Positions 33,713-45,112 of a DNA stretch of 64,000 bases are shown here, in pieces. Position numbers and translations under genes: made by a program. Below the pieces are notes generated by a model. That model did not search any database. It was given only the letters and a program-made list of their open reading frames with translations, and was not told the DNA's origin. Position 1 is the first letter of the stretch; each line of letters starts with the position of its first letter. Source of the DNA: Tethya wilhelma (lineage: Eukaryota; Porifera; Demospongiae; Tethyida; Tethyidae); assembly GCA_964030475.1 (NCBI GenBank), contig CAXIPT010000011.1, positions 1,685,780-1,749,779 of the forward strand, read 5' to 3'.

Positions 33713-34056
33713 CAATTGTATTTGTGTGATTGAATTGATGTTACATTAATTTTGTTTATGTGTATGGAGTATAATACTAGGTAATTTTTTTCCAAGTTTA
33801 AGCAATCACATAATAGCATAGCTAGTTGATCAATAACAGTTTGTAACTATCATGAAACTGTTTTGACCTTCTTTAGTTGTAATGAAATTCGAAACAATTT
33901 CCTCTCACTTTTACTCGTGTATGTGTTGTTTGCAAAGTTTGTTTCCCGAGGTAATTTAGCATGCTTTATGTTCTGAATATTGGTAGCATCAATTAACATT
34001 GTGATTTATATAGTGGTGTGTGTATATGAATGAATTTCCATTACACTGTTATCAAA
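33713..34056. other. spacer between type B and type C receptor copies
   Basis: AT-rich 3' UTR and upstream region. No separate feature seen. Confidence 0.4.
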
Positions 34057-34870
34057 ATGAAATTTTCACTAGGTGTGTTAGTGCTTTTTCTACTGTTGAT
34101 CATAGTTGGTGTAGCCAGAAGTTTAGACTCAGATGTAGTTCAAAGTTCACTATCTACACAGCCAACTTCAAACCACACCTGTCCTCTGTGGAGCAAGCTT
34201 AATGTGACTGATGGAAGCTGTCAATGTATTTCCAAATCAAGGAGATCGACCTCAGAGTTTAAACCATTATGCTTTGACAATGTACCTTCACTTCCATATT
34301 GCTATTGTTTGTCTTACAATGATTGAAAGATTTAATAAAGCTGTTGTGGGGTTTTGCAGATTCAGGTGTTATGTGTCAGTTAATGATCCTGGTCGTCACA
34401 TCTACACTGGTTTTGCTCGGTATCAAGTTGTTGTCATTAATCGTAATAATTCTGAGTTTAACAAGTCTTGGAATGAATCGAACTGGTCAAATGTGTGGCA
34501 GCTGTTTGAAGGGATTTTGCTCCTCCTGTCTACTCTTACAGCTTAGCTTGTGTCAACTGTTCTGACTACAAGTACAACTGGATAAAGTACATTGCTGTTG
34601 CTTAATTATCTCCCACTGACAGTTTTCTTTGTGCTAATTCTAGCATTTCGAATATCTGCAACTTCAAGTTAAATGAATGGCTTTGTTTTAACAAGCCAAG
34701 TTATGATGTCACCAGCCATCATTGAATATTTTCTCATGAATTATTGGACAAGCAAAGAACCAGTTTGGGCATTTAAGATTTGGTCATCTTTTTATGGAAT
34801 TTGGAACCGTGATTTTTTTCGTGCTCTATATACTCCAGTTTGTTTGCATCCAAACAATACAGCTATATAG
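34057..34870 (+). pseudogene. receptor-like gene (type C), multiply broken and 3' truncated
   Basis: A signal peptide starts at ATG 34057 (MKFSLGVLVLFLLLIIVGVA), followed by the Cys-rich ectodomain up to SLPYCYCLSYND and a TGA at about 34324. Homology then continues through at least two more frame changes (GFCRFRCYV-like, DPGRHIYTGFARYQV, MCGSC) into the membrane region. That part includes MNGFVLTSQVMMSPAIIEYF and LYTPVCLHPNN. It ends abruptly at about 34870, where unrelated AT-rich DNA begins. The closest partner of the membrane part is the relic at 50430-50700 on minus (shared NYWTSKE). Confidence 0.75.
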
Positions 34871-35365
34871 AAACATAATAATTATTATAATGTATCCTAG
34901 GTCCAAGAAATCAGCTCGGACATGTTAGCCTGAAATGAACTCTTGATATCATGTACCCCCCTCCCCCCCCCTGTTTGGGCCTTTTGTGGCCTGTAAAAGA
35001 GATGATAATAATAATAATTTTGTTGATTATATACATACGGGGCCTCGCCCATGCATTCCTTTCCACCTATAATGTAATGGTTACTAGTCATAGAACTTTT
35101 AGAAGCATAATAATTTGCTTTGATTTTGTATAACATTAGTATTATATCTGATTTCTCTTCTGAAATAACTATTATATCTAATCAATGAAAGTGTGCATAC
35201 TTTTGCTAAGTAAACAGTAAACAGCTAGTTTTTGAAAACATGAACTGAATTTTTTTATGCATGAGTATGTCGGTTTCAGTCTATATATAAGCCGAGTGCA
35301 AAATAGAACGTATAGCCAGAAAGAAAAGTGTTAAATGTGGTCATATACTATTGTAGTCAATAATA

Positions 35366-37155
35366 ATGCTGAGTATTGTATTAGTTTTAGTGAGTTTAGT
35401 CCTGGTTGAAAGTTCTCTCTACAACAATGTGACATCAATTGCCAAGAATACCTGTCCTTCGTGGACAGATCTCTCAGACGATGGCACTTGCCAGTGTAAC
35501 AATTTCACAAAACATCCCTTTTCAAACATAATTGTATGGTGTTTGAGGAATGATACTCTTTCTCTTCCATATTGCAACTGCCTGTCTTACAGTGAGGATC
35601 AGAAGAACCAAATTGCTGTTGTGGGATTTTGTAACGTTCGATGTTATGTTGGACTTAGTGATCCTGGACGAAAAGAATACTCTGGATACAATCGATATGA
35701 AGTCATTGTGAATTTAGAAGATCTCAATGAGACAGAGTTTAATAAAAATACTTGCTTTCAATTCAATCGAACGGACAACTTTGTGGTAAGTGTCAAGATG
35801 GATTTGCTCCTCCTGTCTACTCCTACAGCTCAGCCTGCGTGGAGTGTTCAGACTACAAGTACAACTGGATAAAGTACATTGCTGTTGCTTATCTTCCACT
35901 GACAGTCTTCTTTGTGATTGTGATAACATTTCGGATATCAGCAACTTCAAGTTTTATGAATGGGTTTGTATTAACTAGCCAAATTTTAATGTCTCCAGCT
36001 ACTGTTGAATACTTCTTTCAGGCATATTTATCTCCAAAGACAATTCAATTCAATTTTTTTTCAACATTTTATGGTATATGGAATCTTGACTTCTTTCGTG
36101 ATCTATACACTCCATTTTGTTTACATCCAAACTTGACAGCTATTCAGACTAGAGCCCTTGACTATGCAGTTTCTGTTTACCCATTAGTCTTAGTTATCAT
36201 CACATACATCTTTGCTAGTTTGCACTATCGCTATCCTAGAGTTGTGTCACTATGGAGACCATTTTACAGATGTTTCCGATGTATTCGTAATGAGTGGGAT
36301 ATCAAAAATACCCTTATTGGAGCATTTGCTACCTTCATCCTCCTGTCATATGTAAAGATTCTCAATACTTCATTAGACCTACTAATGCCTACTACTCTAT
36401 ATGACATGCAAGGAAACCCTTTGAAGCAGCTCTATCTCAGTATAGATGCAACAGTTTCATACTTTGGTAGAGAGCACCTTCCTTATGGTGTGTTGGCTCT
36501 AATGATGGTCCTCCTGTTCAACATCTTCCCTCTGATGTTGCTGTGTCTTTTCCCCTGTCGATGCTTTCATAGGTGTCTCAACTTCTTTAGCATTAAGAGA
36601 GAGGCTTTAAGAGAATTTGTAGCTGTATTTCAAGTAGAGTTCAAAGATGAACCTCGAGACTACAGATACTTTGCAGCATTCTATTTCTTACTCAGGATCC
36701 TAAATCTCCTTTCTTTATTTCTTGCTAATGGATTTGTGTATTTTCCATTAAGTTGTATCCTTCTTGCCTCTGCATCAGTTGTCATAGCCATATTTAAGCC
36801 ATATAGGAAGTCAAAATTCAGCAATTTAGATTCACTGTTTATGCTTTTACTTGCAGTCAGTTGTAATCTTGTACCTGCCCATATTTTGGCCAAATATTAT
36901 CATGGAAGAATTAATTTTTTGACTTTCAACATTTTTCGTGTGTTGTTGATTTTGGCCCTTCTAGTTCATCTCCTCTATGGGATTGGTGTGCTTATTACGA
37001 TCTTTTTCCCAGTTCAGAAAATAAGGCTTTGTTTAGAAGTTGTGTTTGCTCGTGTGCATCACTGCATTAGAGGAAACAGCTTACAACCTGAACATCGGTT
37101 ACCATATCGATTGGATCACATGGATGAGTACCCCCCTCTTCTTCGATCATCGTAA
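35366..37155 (+). pseudogene. receptor-like multipass membrane protein (type D), one-base deletion
   Basis: Signal peptide MLSIVLVLVSLVLVESS, then an ectodomain with Cys pairs (CPSWTDL, CQCNN, WCLRN, YCNCLSY, GFCNVRCYV, SDPGRKEYSGYNRYEV). At 35772/35773 a single T is missing relative to the 53556-55364 paralogue (AATCGAAC-GGACAA). This shifts the first frame to a stop near 35872. The second frame carries QLCGKCQDGFAPPVYSYSSAC, all membrane segments and the tail PYRLDHMDEYPPLLRSS. Apart from that base, the gene of about 597 codons is intact. It belongs to an inverted duplicate block with 53100-55775. Confidence 0.78.
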
Positions 37156-37888
37156 ACACTTTTGTTAATTAATGTCTTATACAACATGGTGTACATACTT
37201 GCATAATTGTGTTTATATTTTTACTTCTTACTAGACTATCGTTGTGTATGTACCATGTGCTTTTTTTCTTAGTCCATGTTAAATTTAGCCTTGTATGTTT
37301 GTGTAAACATTTTGATTTGTTGACTCAAGACAGATTTTATATTTGTCATTAATATTCTATTCATCATAATTGGTATGCAAATTTGTCAGCATAGCTATAT
37401 ATGTGCCAACAGAGCATATAATGCTGCCGTGCACTCAGTATTTTGCAGTTTGTTTAACCTCAAACCAGTCTCTTTCTCACTTAGTATTTTTCCACGTGCA
37501 AATTATTGTAAACGGATAATAATTTGCAGGTGAAAAACAATTAGCAGCAGACTCTGATTCTAGCTAGTCTATGGTTTGTTTGTATATAGATTTGAAAATA
37601 TTTTAATACAAATTAAGCTAATCAATATTTGAAATTGGCTTGAAACAATAGTATACTGATTAAAATTAGGACATTCTCTAGCTATCACAATAAAGTTGTT
37701 TTAAGATACAGCAAAAATTCATTTTCAATATCCAATTGTAACATTTAAAATGGTACAGCAATGACACTATGTATATGAACAGTTTCACTGTATGTTTCTC
37801 ACTATTTCCAGTTACTGTTAATACCAAGATATACAAGTTGTTTTGCCCCCAATTTCTATTATACCAACTTGAGATTAAGGATTAATCA
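37156..37888. repeat. receptor type D 3' flank, duplicated elsewhere
   Basis: 37046-37735 (last codons plus 3' UTR) is repeated nearly identically at 44422-45112. In diverged inverted form it recurs at about 53100-53555. No other feature seen. Confidence 0.65.
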
Positions 37889-38473
37889 TGTCTTTAAATG
37901 GAAAGTTGTTTATTTTGTCACTAGTGATAATTACAGCAAGCATTCTAACCATGAGGTTCAAAGTGGCCTCTCTGCCCTTCAAGTGTCCAACCACACCTGT
38001 CCTCCATGGAATGAACCCAATACTAACAGTACCTGTAAGTGTAACATTATTAATCACTACTCAGTAACTAAACTTCGTTGTTGCATGTCATACAGTAAAA
38101 AAATTTATGAAGCTGTTGTAGGCTTTTGCAAATTCAGATGTTATGTATCACCATGCAGCTGATCCTGGGCGACGGGTATATTTACTGGTTATCATTGATA
38201 TCAGGTGATTGTCAAGAACTTAATGCACTTTAATGAAGCTTGTTCTAGTTTTGAAATGAATCAAACTGGTCAGATGTGTGGCAGCTGTGAGAAGGGATTT
38301 GTTCCTCCTGTCTACTCTTACAGCTTGGTTGTGTCGACTGTACTACTAAGTATCTCCCCCTGACAGTTTTCTTTGTATTAGTTTTAACATTTAGGATATT
38401 AGCTACTTTTGGTACAATGAATGGGTTTATTATGACTAGTCAAATAATAGCATCACATGCTATGCTGGAATAA
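37889..38473 (+). pseudogene. receptor-like gene relic, cut by a family A element
   Basis: The ATG at 37889 begins a leader-like stretch (MSLNGKLFILSLVIITAS). A frame change leads into VSNHTCPPWNEP, then a deletion and AVVGFCKFRCYVSP. More frame breaks lie in the MCGSC and SYSL region, and the copy retains MNGFIMTSQIIAS before stopping at about 38473. There a family A inverted-repeat element begins. Confidence 0.7.
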
Positions 38474-38474
38474 T

Positions 38475-38900
38475 ACAAGTAGTAAAAATTTCAAAAAATG
38501 AGTATAGTGTAGGAATGGGCAATGCAGTAAAACGTATTGGAACAAGCTTAAGGCGTGTCTCAATTTCGGTACATGACTACTTCATTTTTATTAAGACTTG
38601 ATCCCTCATATTGATCCGGCCAACCGATTTATAGTAGGAATTTGAACCAATACAATAATATAAACTATGGTATATACTATAATATTATTGTATACAGATC
38701 ATATTATTTTACTATTATTTTCTTTCATGACACTGAGGCCAAGCAGTGGAGTAAACTATTACAGACAGGTAACTTAAACTGGACTGCCAGCCAAGAGTTG
38801 GGTAAAAAGTGAAGTAGTCATGAGACACGCCTTGTTCTAATACTTTTTACCGCACTGCTCATTCCTACAATATTAACGTTTTTAAAACTTTTGCTTTACT
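38475..38900. mobile_element. family A inverted-repeat element
   Basis: Starts ACAAGTAGTAAAAATTTC directly at the end of the receptor relic. The opposite arm (ATGAAGTAGTCATGAGACAC... to CTCATTCCTACA) lies at about 38807-38870. It contains the segment that is directly repeated at 39392-39555. Confidence 0.6.
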
Positions 38901-39555
38901 TCACTCATGTTCATGTTCATTCATAGATCGGGAAATTTTTGTGGCTAAAAAATTTTTGTCGACGACCATTACCGACGAAAATTAAACTCGGCAAAAATCT
39001 ATTCTGTATGGTGATCCTTACCGGATCATCCACAATGACGAAAACTAAACTACGCGAAAATTTAACACGCGAAATATTATACCAACGAAAATTTCCTGAT
39101 CTACGGTAGTGTGGAGACTATCAGAGACTGGTTATTCCCTACAAAAAGCTTGAGTAGCAGCTACATGTACTACATTATGCTAGGGGAAATATCCTGGCTG
39201 CGCCCTGGAATAGGTCTAAAAACCATGGCAATAAATGTTTTTGCAGCTAAATTACTAAATATGTATAAATTCAATTAAGGATCCCCCAATGAAAACTTAG
39301 TTAGTACGCTAAAGTTTAGCTTTAACAGTATATATAAGTCCCCTTATTGCTGTGATCTTTATTATTATTATTATTATGTGGATTACACGTATAATTATTG
39401 TATATAGATCATATTATTTTACTATTATTTTTTTATGACACTGAGGCCAAGCAGTGGAGTAAACTATTACAGACAGGTAACTTAAACTGGACTGCCAGCC
39501 AAGAGTTGGGTAAAAAATGAAGTAGTCATGAGACACGCTATGTTCTAATACTTTT
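38690..39555 (+). repeat. 165-bp direct repeat pair
   Basis: 38690-38860 and 39392-39555 are almost identical (ATCATATTATTTTACTATTA ... GACAGGTAACTTAAACTGG ... AAGTAGTCATGAGACACGC). The intervening 530 bp hold a second MITE and part of repeat B. This indicates a local duplication within the family A element. Confidence 0.65.
38924..39105. mobile_element. 182-bp MITE with ATAGATC.GGAAATTTT ends
   Basis: Inverted ends ATAGATCGGGAAATTTTTG (38924 onward) and CGAAAATTTCCTGATCTAC (about 39086-39104). The interior is CpG-rich. It resembles the 30471 and 41518 elements. It lies nested at the family A/repeat B junction: B resumes directly with GTGTGGAGACTATCAGAG. Confidence 0.55.
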
Positions 39556-39564
39556 TTTTAATAT

Positions 39565-40720
39565 TTATTCTCATGGGAGTTAAGGAGGATTTCACACAGA
39601 CATGCATTCACATGCCTCATTAACTAAAGCATTAATCACAAGGGAACAACATGTATGCACTGTGCACATTTTGTCGATAATGTATGTCATGGTAAGTTTA
39701 TACCTGGCAAATGAAACATGAAATTGGATACTATCATCTAAACCCCCAGGTGTTTACATACAAACGCTTGCTAGTGCAACATGGATACTCTCATCTAAAC
39801 CCCCAGGGGTTTACATACAAACGCTTGCTTGCGGAACAACACATGCATCTGCAACAACAACACCAACAAATGGGTAACCGACAACAGAGAGCAGCAAGGA
39901 GGAACAAAAAACGAAGTCCACAAAAACACACACCATGCACTCATCACACAGAATTGCAGACCAACATACAACACAGACCATATATAAAACAGGAAACAGT
40001 GTAGGGTGGGCCAGATTGAATCAAAACACACACAACTCAGCTAGCCTAAGGGTATATAGTTATAGTTGGCAAACTCAATTTTAGTGTTTTTTTTTATATG
40101 CCTAATTGAGTATTCATTTATTCTTAGTTAATTTAATATTTGTGGTTAATTAACATGTCAATATACTTAAAATAGATAATAGTTTTATTACATTCATAAA
40201 TATTTGATACTTTTTTTCTGGTTTATGAATTATCTGTATTGGAAATACATGCAAAAAGTTGCTGCAAAATCTGGTTGGCCCTAGCTGAGTTGTGTGAGTT
40301 TTTCTTCAGTCTGCCCCCCCCTCCTACACTGTTTCCTGTTTTATGGTTTGTGGTGTATGTTGGTCTGCTATTCTGTGTGATGAGTGCATGGTGTGTGTTT
40401 TTGTGGACTTCGTCTTTTGTTCCTCCTTTAACGGCTGCTCTCTGCATGTTGTTGGTTACCCATTTGTTGGTGTTGTTGTTGCAGATGCATGTGTTGTTGC
40501 GCTAGCAAGCGTTTGTATATAAATCCCTGGGGGTTTAGATGAGAGTATCCAATTTCATGTTTCATTTGCCAGGTAAACTTACCAAGACACACACTATCGA
40601 CAAAATGTGCACAGTGCATACATGTTGTTCCCTTGTGATCAGCTAAATATAATGCAGTTAATGAGGCATGTGAATGCATGTCTGTGTGAAATCTTCCTTA
40701 ACTCCCATGAGAATGTAAAC
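39565..40720. mobile_element. 1.15-kb foldback element with arms of about 430 bp
   Basis: The left arm (about 39570-40035) and right arm (about 40290-40716) are reverse complements over nearly their full length. Outer ends carry TCTCATGGGAGTTAAGGA and its complement. Inner landmarks are CAACAACACCAACAAATGGG and CACCATGCACTCATCACACA. The loop is about 250 bp and AT-rich. The left arm holds an internal duplication of about 50 bp (ATCTAAACCCCCAGG at about 39738 and 39793). Open frames on both strands mirror each other and are artefacts of the palindrome. It appears inserted in the right arm of a family A copy. Confidence 0.8.
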
Positions 40721-41517
40721 AAGGGTACAGCAGATCATGTATATATAGGATTAAAATGATGATCCAATCATACTATAATGTGCAATATATAGTTCAAAAC
40801 TATGTGCATGTGGTAGTGACAGAATCAGTATAATTCATATATAGTATCCAATCCCGCGTATAATTTGGCAGTCTAAAACTGATCTGTGATAACAGAGATC
40901 ATTGGAAACTACAAAAAAATCACTCTATTATTTTCAGCAGGTACAATAACATTATAATAGTACTATACTATAAATATAATAAAATGTGTTTATGATAATT
41001 ATATATATACCTATAATCATCCAAGTAAGTTTACACATACATGTCATGATAGTGATTATTAATCACTGCGTGCATTAATTTTTTATACTTCTTTTACCTG
41101 TGTGTGTTTTTGATTTAATTAATACCCTACATAATTACCTAATTATGATTGATATACTTGTTTTATTAGTAGAAAACATACAAAATAAACTGGTATAATA
41201 ATTATGATAAACAGACAATAGATAGAGGAATAGGCATGAATTGTGGTTGTATAATTATGTTAGTGAATATTATTACAAATATGGCTCAATAAAAAGTACA
41301 TGTTCTGTTTTTGGGAATTAACAATTACTATTGAATAATTAAAAAAGCACAGCATAGATATACATATAGTCAGATATTGTGGGTGGGGGCTTCAAGCCAA
41401 CTTATAAGCTATCACAGTTGAATCACTCAAACTAGAGAACCTTGCTGTTAGACTGTAAACACCTACTGGTATAAATTCAACATCATTGCATGCATCACCA
41501 TGCAATACTGTACGTAG
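40721..41517. other. AT-rich spacer, no gene seen
   Basis: No exon, repeat or RNA gene recognised. Confidence 0.4.
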
Positions 41518-41690
41518 ATAATGGGAAATTTTTTTATGGTGCAAATTTTCGTATTTTTCGTATGGCCGTTCGAATATACAAAATTAAAACTGTGAAAAAT
41601 AAACTTGCACATTATACACAATACAAGCGCGTGCCATGTATACAACTATGAAAAATTTTCCTGCCGCTCTTTTACGTACTGATTTCAGAT
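41518..41690. mobile_element. possible MITE related to the GGGAAATTTT family
   Basis: ACGTAGATAATGGGAAATTT at the left and AAAAATTTTCCTGCC...TTTACGT at the right form an imperfect inverted pair. The ends are weak, so the boundaries are uncertain. Confidence 0.3.
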
Positions 41691-42034
41691 ATGAGATTTT
41701 GAACTATGAAATTTCTTGCTATTATTATACACGTTATATCAGAATACTTTATTATAGACATCCAAATGTATAGCTTTGATCATAATGACATATCTGTGTG
41801 GGCCAGGAGCAAATGGTGAATGGCTGAAACCTGAGTTAATGCATGGTTCAAAGTACAATTACTTAAATGGCTGATTTCGATGAAATAGTGATAGACATGT
41901 CATACTATATGTAGTCATGCAGCTATGAGAATTTGGTAGAAAAAAATGGAAAAAAAAGCATGTTACTGAACCTAAATTAGTCAAGTAATTGCTTGCATTT
42001 ACTCATGAACCAAATGAAAAACTTGCAATTGACT

Positions 42035-42160
42035 CATGAAAATGAAGTATTATTTATAGTCATGTGCTAAAATTCAGAGACTTGCCATAATTAATTGTCT
42101 CATTGCACTGCCCATTCCTATGCTTCTCATTTTTATAAAATTTTTACTACTTGTAGGAAC
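42035..42160. mobile_element. solo family A arm
   Basis: One arm of family A (AAAATGAAGTA...GTCATGTGC, CACTGCCCATTCCTA, AAATTTTTACTACTTGTAGG) just upstream of the CARD-like gene. The opposite arm was not found. Confidence 0.5.
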
Positions 42161-42266
42161 AAAGGATGGCATATAATATATTGCTGTTATAATATCGCTA
42201 TTTTTAAAAACCAACTGCATTTCTTTTGCAGGGGCAAGGCTCAAACAAACATAGCCATATATAGTT

Positions 42267-43836
42267 ATGGAAGTAAAGAAGGTAGAAACATCAGGTTCTA
42301 CTGCAGTGACCTCTGTCCAATATGAAGCATTTACTCTGAATTTTTCTCGTTTAGTGGAAGCTGTGAGACCAGTTGTTGTGGAATTTGCTGTAAAAGCTCT
42401 TTCAAAGTCTCTTATTTCTAGTAATAACAAAACCCAAGCAGAGAATCCTTACAGAGAAGAATATGACAGAGCTAGTGTCCTCTTGAGTCAGATCCATTCC
42501 AAGATCAAGGTCAGTGATGCTCACTTTGATGATTTTGTTGATGTCCTTCAAGAATTGAACTTTACCAGGCTAGCTAGCGAGTTAAAGAGAGCAGTTGACT
42601 CTACTGAGAGTAGAACTAGTGCAGACTCTGATCCAGGGAGTGCTACAGGAGTAGAAAATTGTAGTTTTGAATGTCCCTGTGGACACTGTAGCATTGAAGA
42701 ATATTTTGAAGATAGGTCAAAATGTCAAGGACAAAAGGAGAGGTCATTTCCACATCTTGACCCAAGTCATCTGAGTAAAGGTGATCAAGATATACTTGAA
42801 CAGGGACTCATTCGTGCTGCAACTAAAATAAGTATGGAGTTTGAAAGACTTTCAGGTGTAGTTTTTAAAACACTAGAGGAAAATGGAACACCCTTGAATA
42901 ACATCAGAAGCACAGTATTTATTTCTTCAGGAGCAAGTCATCCTAAAGTTATTCATCCATCTCATGCTGATGAGTTGAAGAGAATTACATCAATATCTGA
43001 TATGCAAGCCTTTCTTGTTTATCAAAAGTATATCTCTTTCATCAATTATGGTATTCTAGAAAAAATCATTGATAAACATTGTGAAGAGTGCAGGAGGGAT
43101 CTTGATTGTTATCTGAAAATATTCGAAGAGTTTGGTAAGAGAAATGTCTTTGAAATTCCCTCAAATGTCCTTGGCTTATCATCTACTTCATGCAAGCAAC
43201 TGATGGTAATAAAAGTAGTAGATGATTTATGGTTTGGTGCTGGACGGGATACTCCCAGCTGCCGTTTTACTTTGAATGACATCAAGATTATACAGAATAA
43301 ACTTTCTGAAGTTATTGGACATAATAAAAATTTTATCTATCTGGTTGACGTTGGCAAGGGGTGTATACAGCTATCATTTTCAATCTTACAATGTCAAGAA
43401 GTTCCCATCTTCCCCCTCACTACTTCACAACTGAGTGAGTTGATACACCATGGCATTATTGTCATATACCAACCAAAACCACAACTATCAACTAATGATC
43501 AAGGCTTAGAAAGTCTTACGCAAAACATTTTCCCCCCTATAAGCAATTCTCCTACCATTGTATCTACTAAGCTCAATACCCATAGCGAGAGTATAACAAC
43601 TGCCATCACACCCAACATAAGAAATTTGACACCTTCTACTCAATCAACCTGCACTGATTCTTTCAGCCTTAGTGAAGGTGTACTAGCTGTCAAGAAAGAT
43701 CAAACTAGTTCCTGCTTTCCAGAGAGCACTGTACATTCTGTCAGCCATTATGATAACGAAACTTCTGCAAAGAGCCCACGTGATATATGTGAGGAAAATT
43801 TTAATGCCACCAGAGCAACGTTACCCACACTGCAAG
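42267..43836 (+). CDS. CARD-like/Death-fold protein with second conserved sponge-cnidarian domain, large first coding exon
   Basis: The ATG at 42267 follows a plausible 5' UTR acceptor (TTTCTTTTGCAG at 42231). The coding exon runs to a donor CAAG|GTAAAC at 43836; reading through gives a stop at 43860-43862. That is about 523 residues here. Residues about 15-110 (FTLNFSRLVEAVRPVVVEFA...FDDFVDVLQEL) are all-helical and look like a CARD-type Death fold. Residues about 130-155 have a Cys cluster (CSFECPCGHC...C). Residues about 170-400 form a domain I recall from many sponge and cnidarian proteins: FERLSGVVFKTLEE, DELKRITSISDMQAFLVYQKY, FINYGILEKIID, FGKRNVFEIPSNVLG, then GKGCIQLSFSI and FPLTTSQLSELIHHGI. 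The Ser/Thr-rich C-terminus is low in complexity. Downstream exons were not found; an N lies at 44421. It probably acts in homotypic signalling assemblies (inference). Confidence 0.72.
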
Positions 43837-43862
43837 GTAAACCAATCATTATAATATGTTAA

Positions 43863-44420
43863 TAACAGTCACATTATCTGTACCATAGATTTATTATTGC
43901 TAAAATATTTCATCTGCATGCTAATTTTAAGTTAACAATTTGATAAAGATCAATCATGCACCATACCGAAAATTCTGATGAATAAATTTTTAGTGAAGAG
44001 TATGAAGATCTTTGGCTAGTGATAAAAATTTCCCAATTTAAATTTTTTACTATAAAATTAGTTGGGTGTTAAAACAAATTCATAAGCATTTTGCTATAAA
44101 ATTTTTTGACCATTGACTACAATAGTTGAGCAAAGTCAATGAAAATTTGCTCACAACAGTGCATTTGCATCATATTGCTCTAGTAGATACTCTTACACAA
44201 AGTCAGGACTGAATTAATTTTCGGCAAATACATGACTACTTCATTTTCAGAATTAAATCCTATCATCTAATTATACGCATATACATGAGGTTGAACATCA
44301 GTTGGCATGGTTCTAAATGATCCATATCAGCAAGTATACAGGCAGCCTATGCAAGATTACATGTCTTTGGTATAAAAAAAATGAAGTATTCGTGTATCAA
44401 AACGAATCATTTTTTTTTTT
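43863..44420. other. probable intron or 3' flank of the CARD-like gene
   Basis: No exon identified before the poly-T run and N at 44421. A family A-like fragment (TACATGACTACTTCATTTTCA) sits near 44230. Confidence 0.4.
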
Positions 44421-44421
44421 N
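44421..44421. other. N at start of duplicated receptor 3' end
   Basis: Immediately to the right begins a near-identical copy of 37046 onward. Likely a contig join. Confidence 0.6.
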
Positions 44422-44527
44422 TGTTTGCTCGTGTGCATCACTGCATTAGAGGAAACAGCTTACAACCTGAACACCGGTTACCATATCGATTGGATCACAT
44501 GGATGAGTACCCCCCTCTTCTTCGATA
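44422..44527 (+). pseudogene. receptor type D C-terminal fragment
   Basis: Encodes the last ~34 residues of the type D receptor (RGNSLQPEHRLPYRLDHMDE, then YPPLLR) and a stop one codon or so earlier than in the 37155 copy (CGATAA). Duplicate 3' flank follows to 45112. Confidence 0.75.
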
Positions 44528-45112
44528 ATCGTAAACACTTTTGTTAATTAATTTGTTATACAACATGGTGTACATACTTGCATAATTGTGTTTATATTTT
44601 TACCTCTTACTAGACTATCGTTGTGGATGTGCTTTTTTTCTTAGTCCATGTTTAATTTAGCCTTGTGTGTTGATGTAAACGTTTTGATTTGTTGACTCAT
44701 TGTCAAGACAGGATTTTATATTTGTCATTAATATTCTGTTCAACATAATTGGTATGCAAATTTGTCAGCATAGCTATATATGTGCCAATAATGCTGCTAA
44801 AAAAAACAAAAGTGCATTCAGTATTATATAATTATTTATTTAACCTCAAACCAGTCTCTTTCTCACTAGTTTTTTTCAATGTGCGAATTATTGTAAACGG
44901 ATAATAATTTGCAGGTGGAAAACAATTAGCAGGAGAGACTCTGGTTGGAGCTATAGTCTATAGTTTGTTTGTATATAGATCTGAAAATGTTTTGATACAA
45001 ATTAAGCCAATCAATATTTGAAATTGGCTTAAAACCATAGTACTGATTTAACTTAGGACATTCTCTAGCTATCACAATAAAGCAAAAATACATTTTCAAC
45101 ATCCAATTGTCC

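Noticed and set aside
35772..35792. Possible intron explaining the type D frame change (GTAAGT at about 35786)
   Set aside because: Homology to the 53-kb paralogue is continuous across the site and differs by one missing base, so an intron is not needed.
39711..40679. Mirror-image open frames rich in Gln and His
   Set aside because: They are translations of the two arms of the foldback element.
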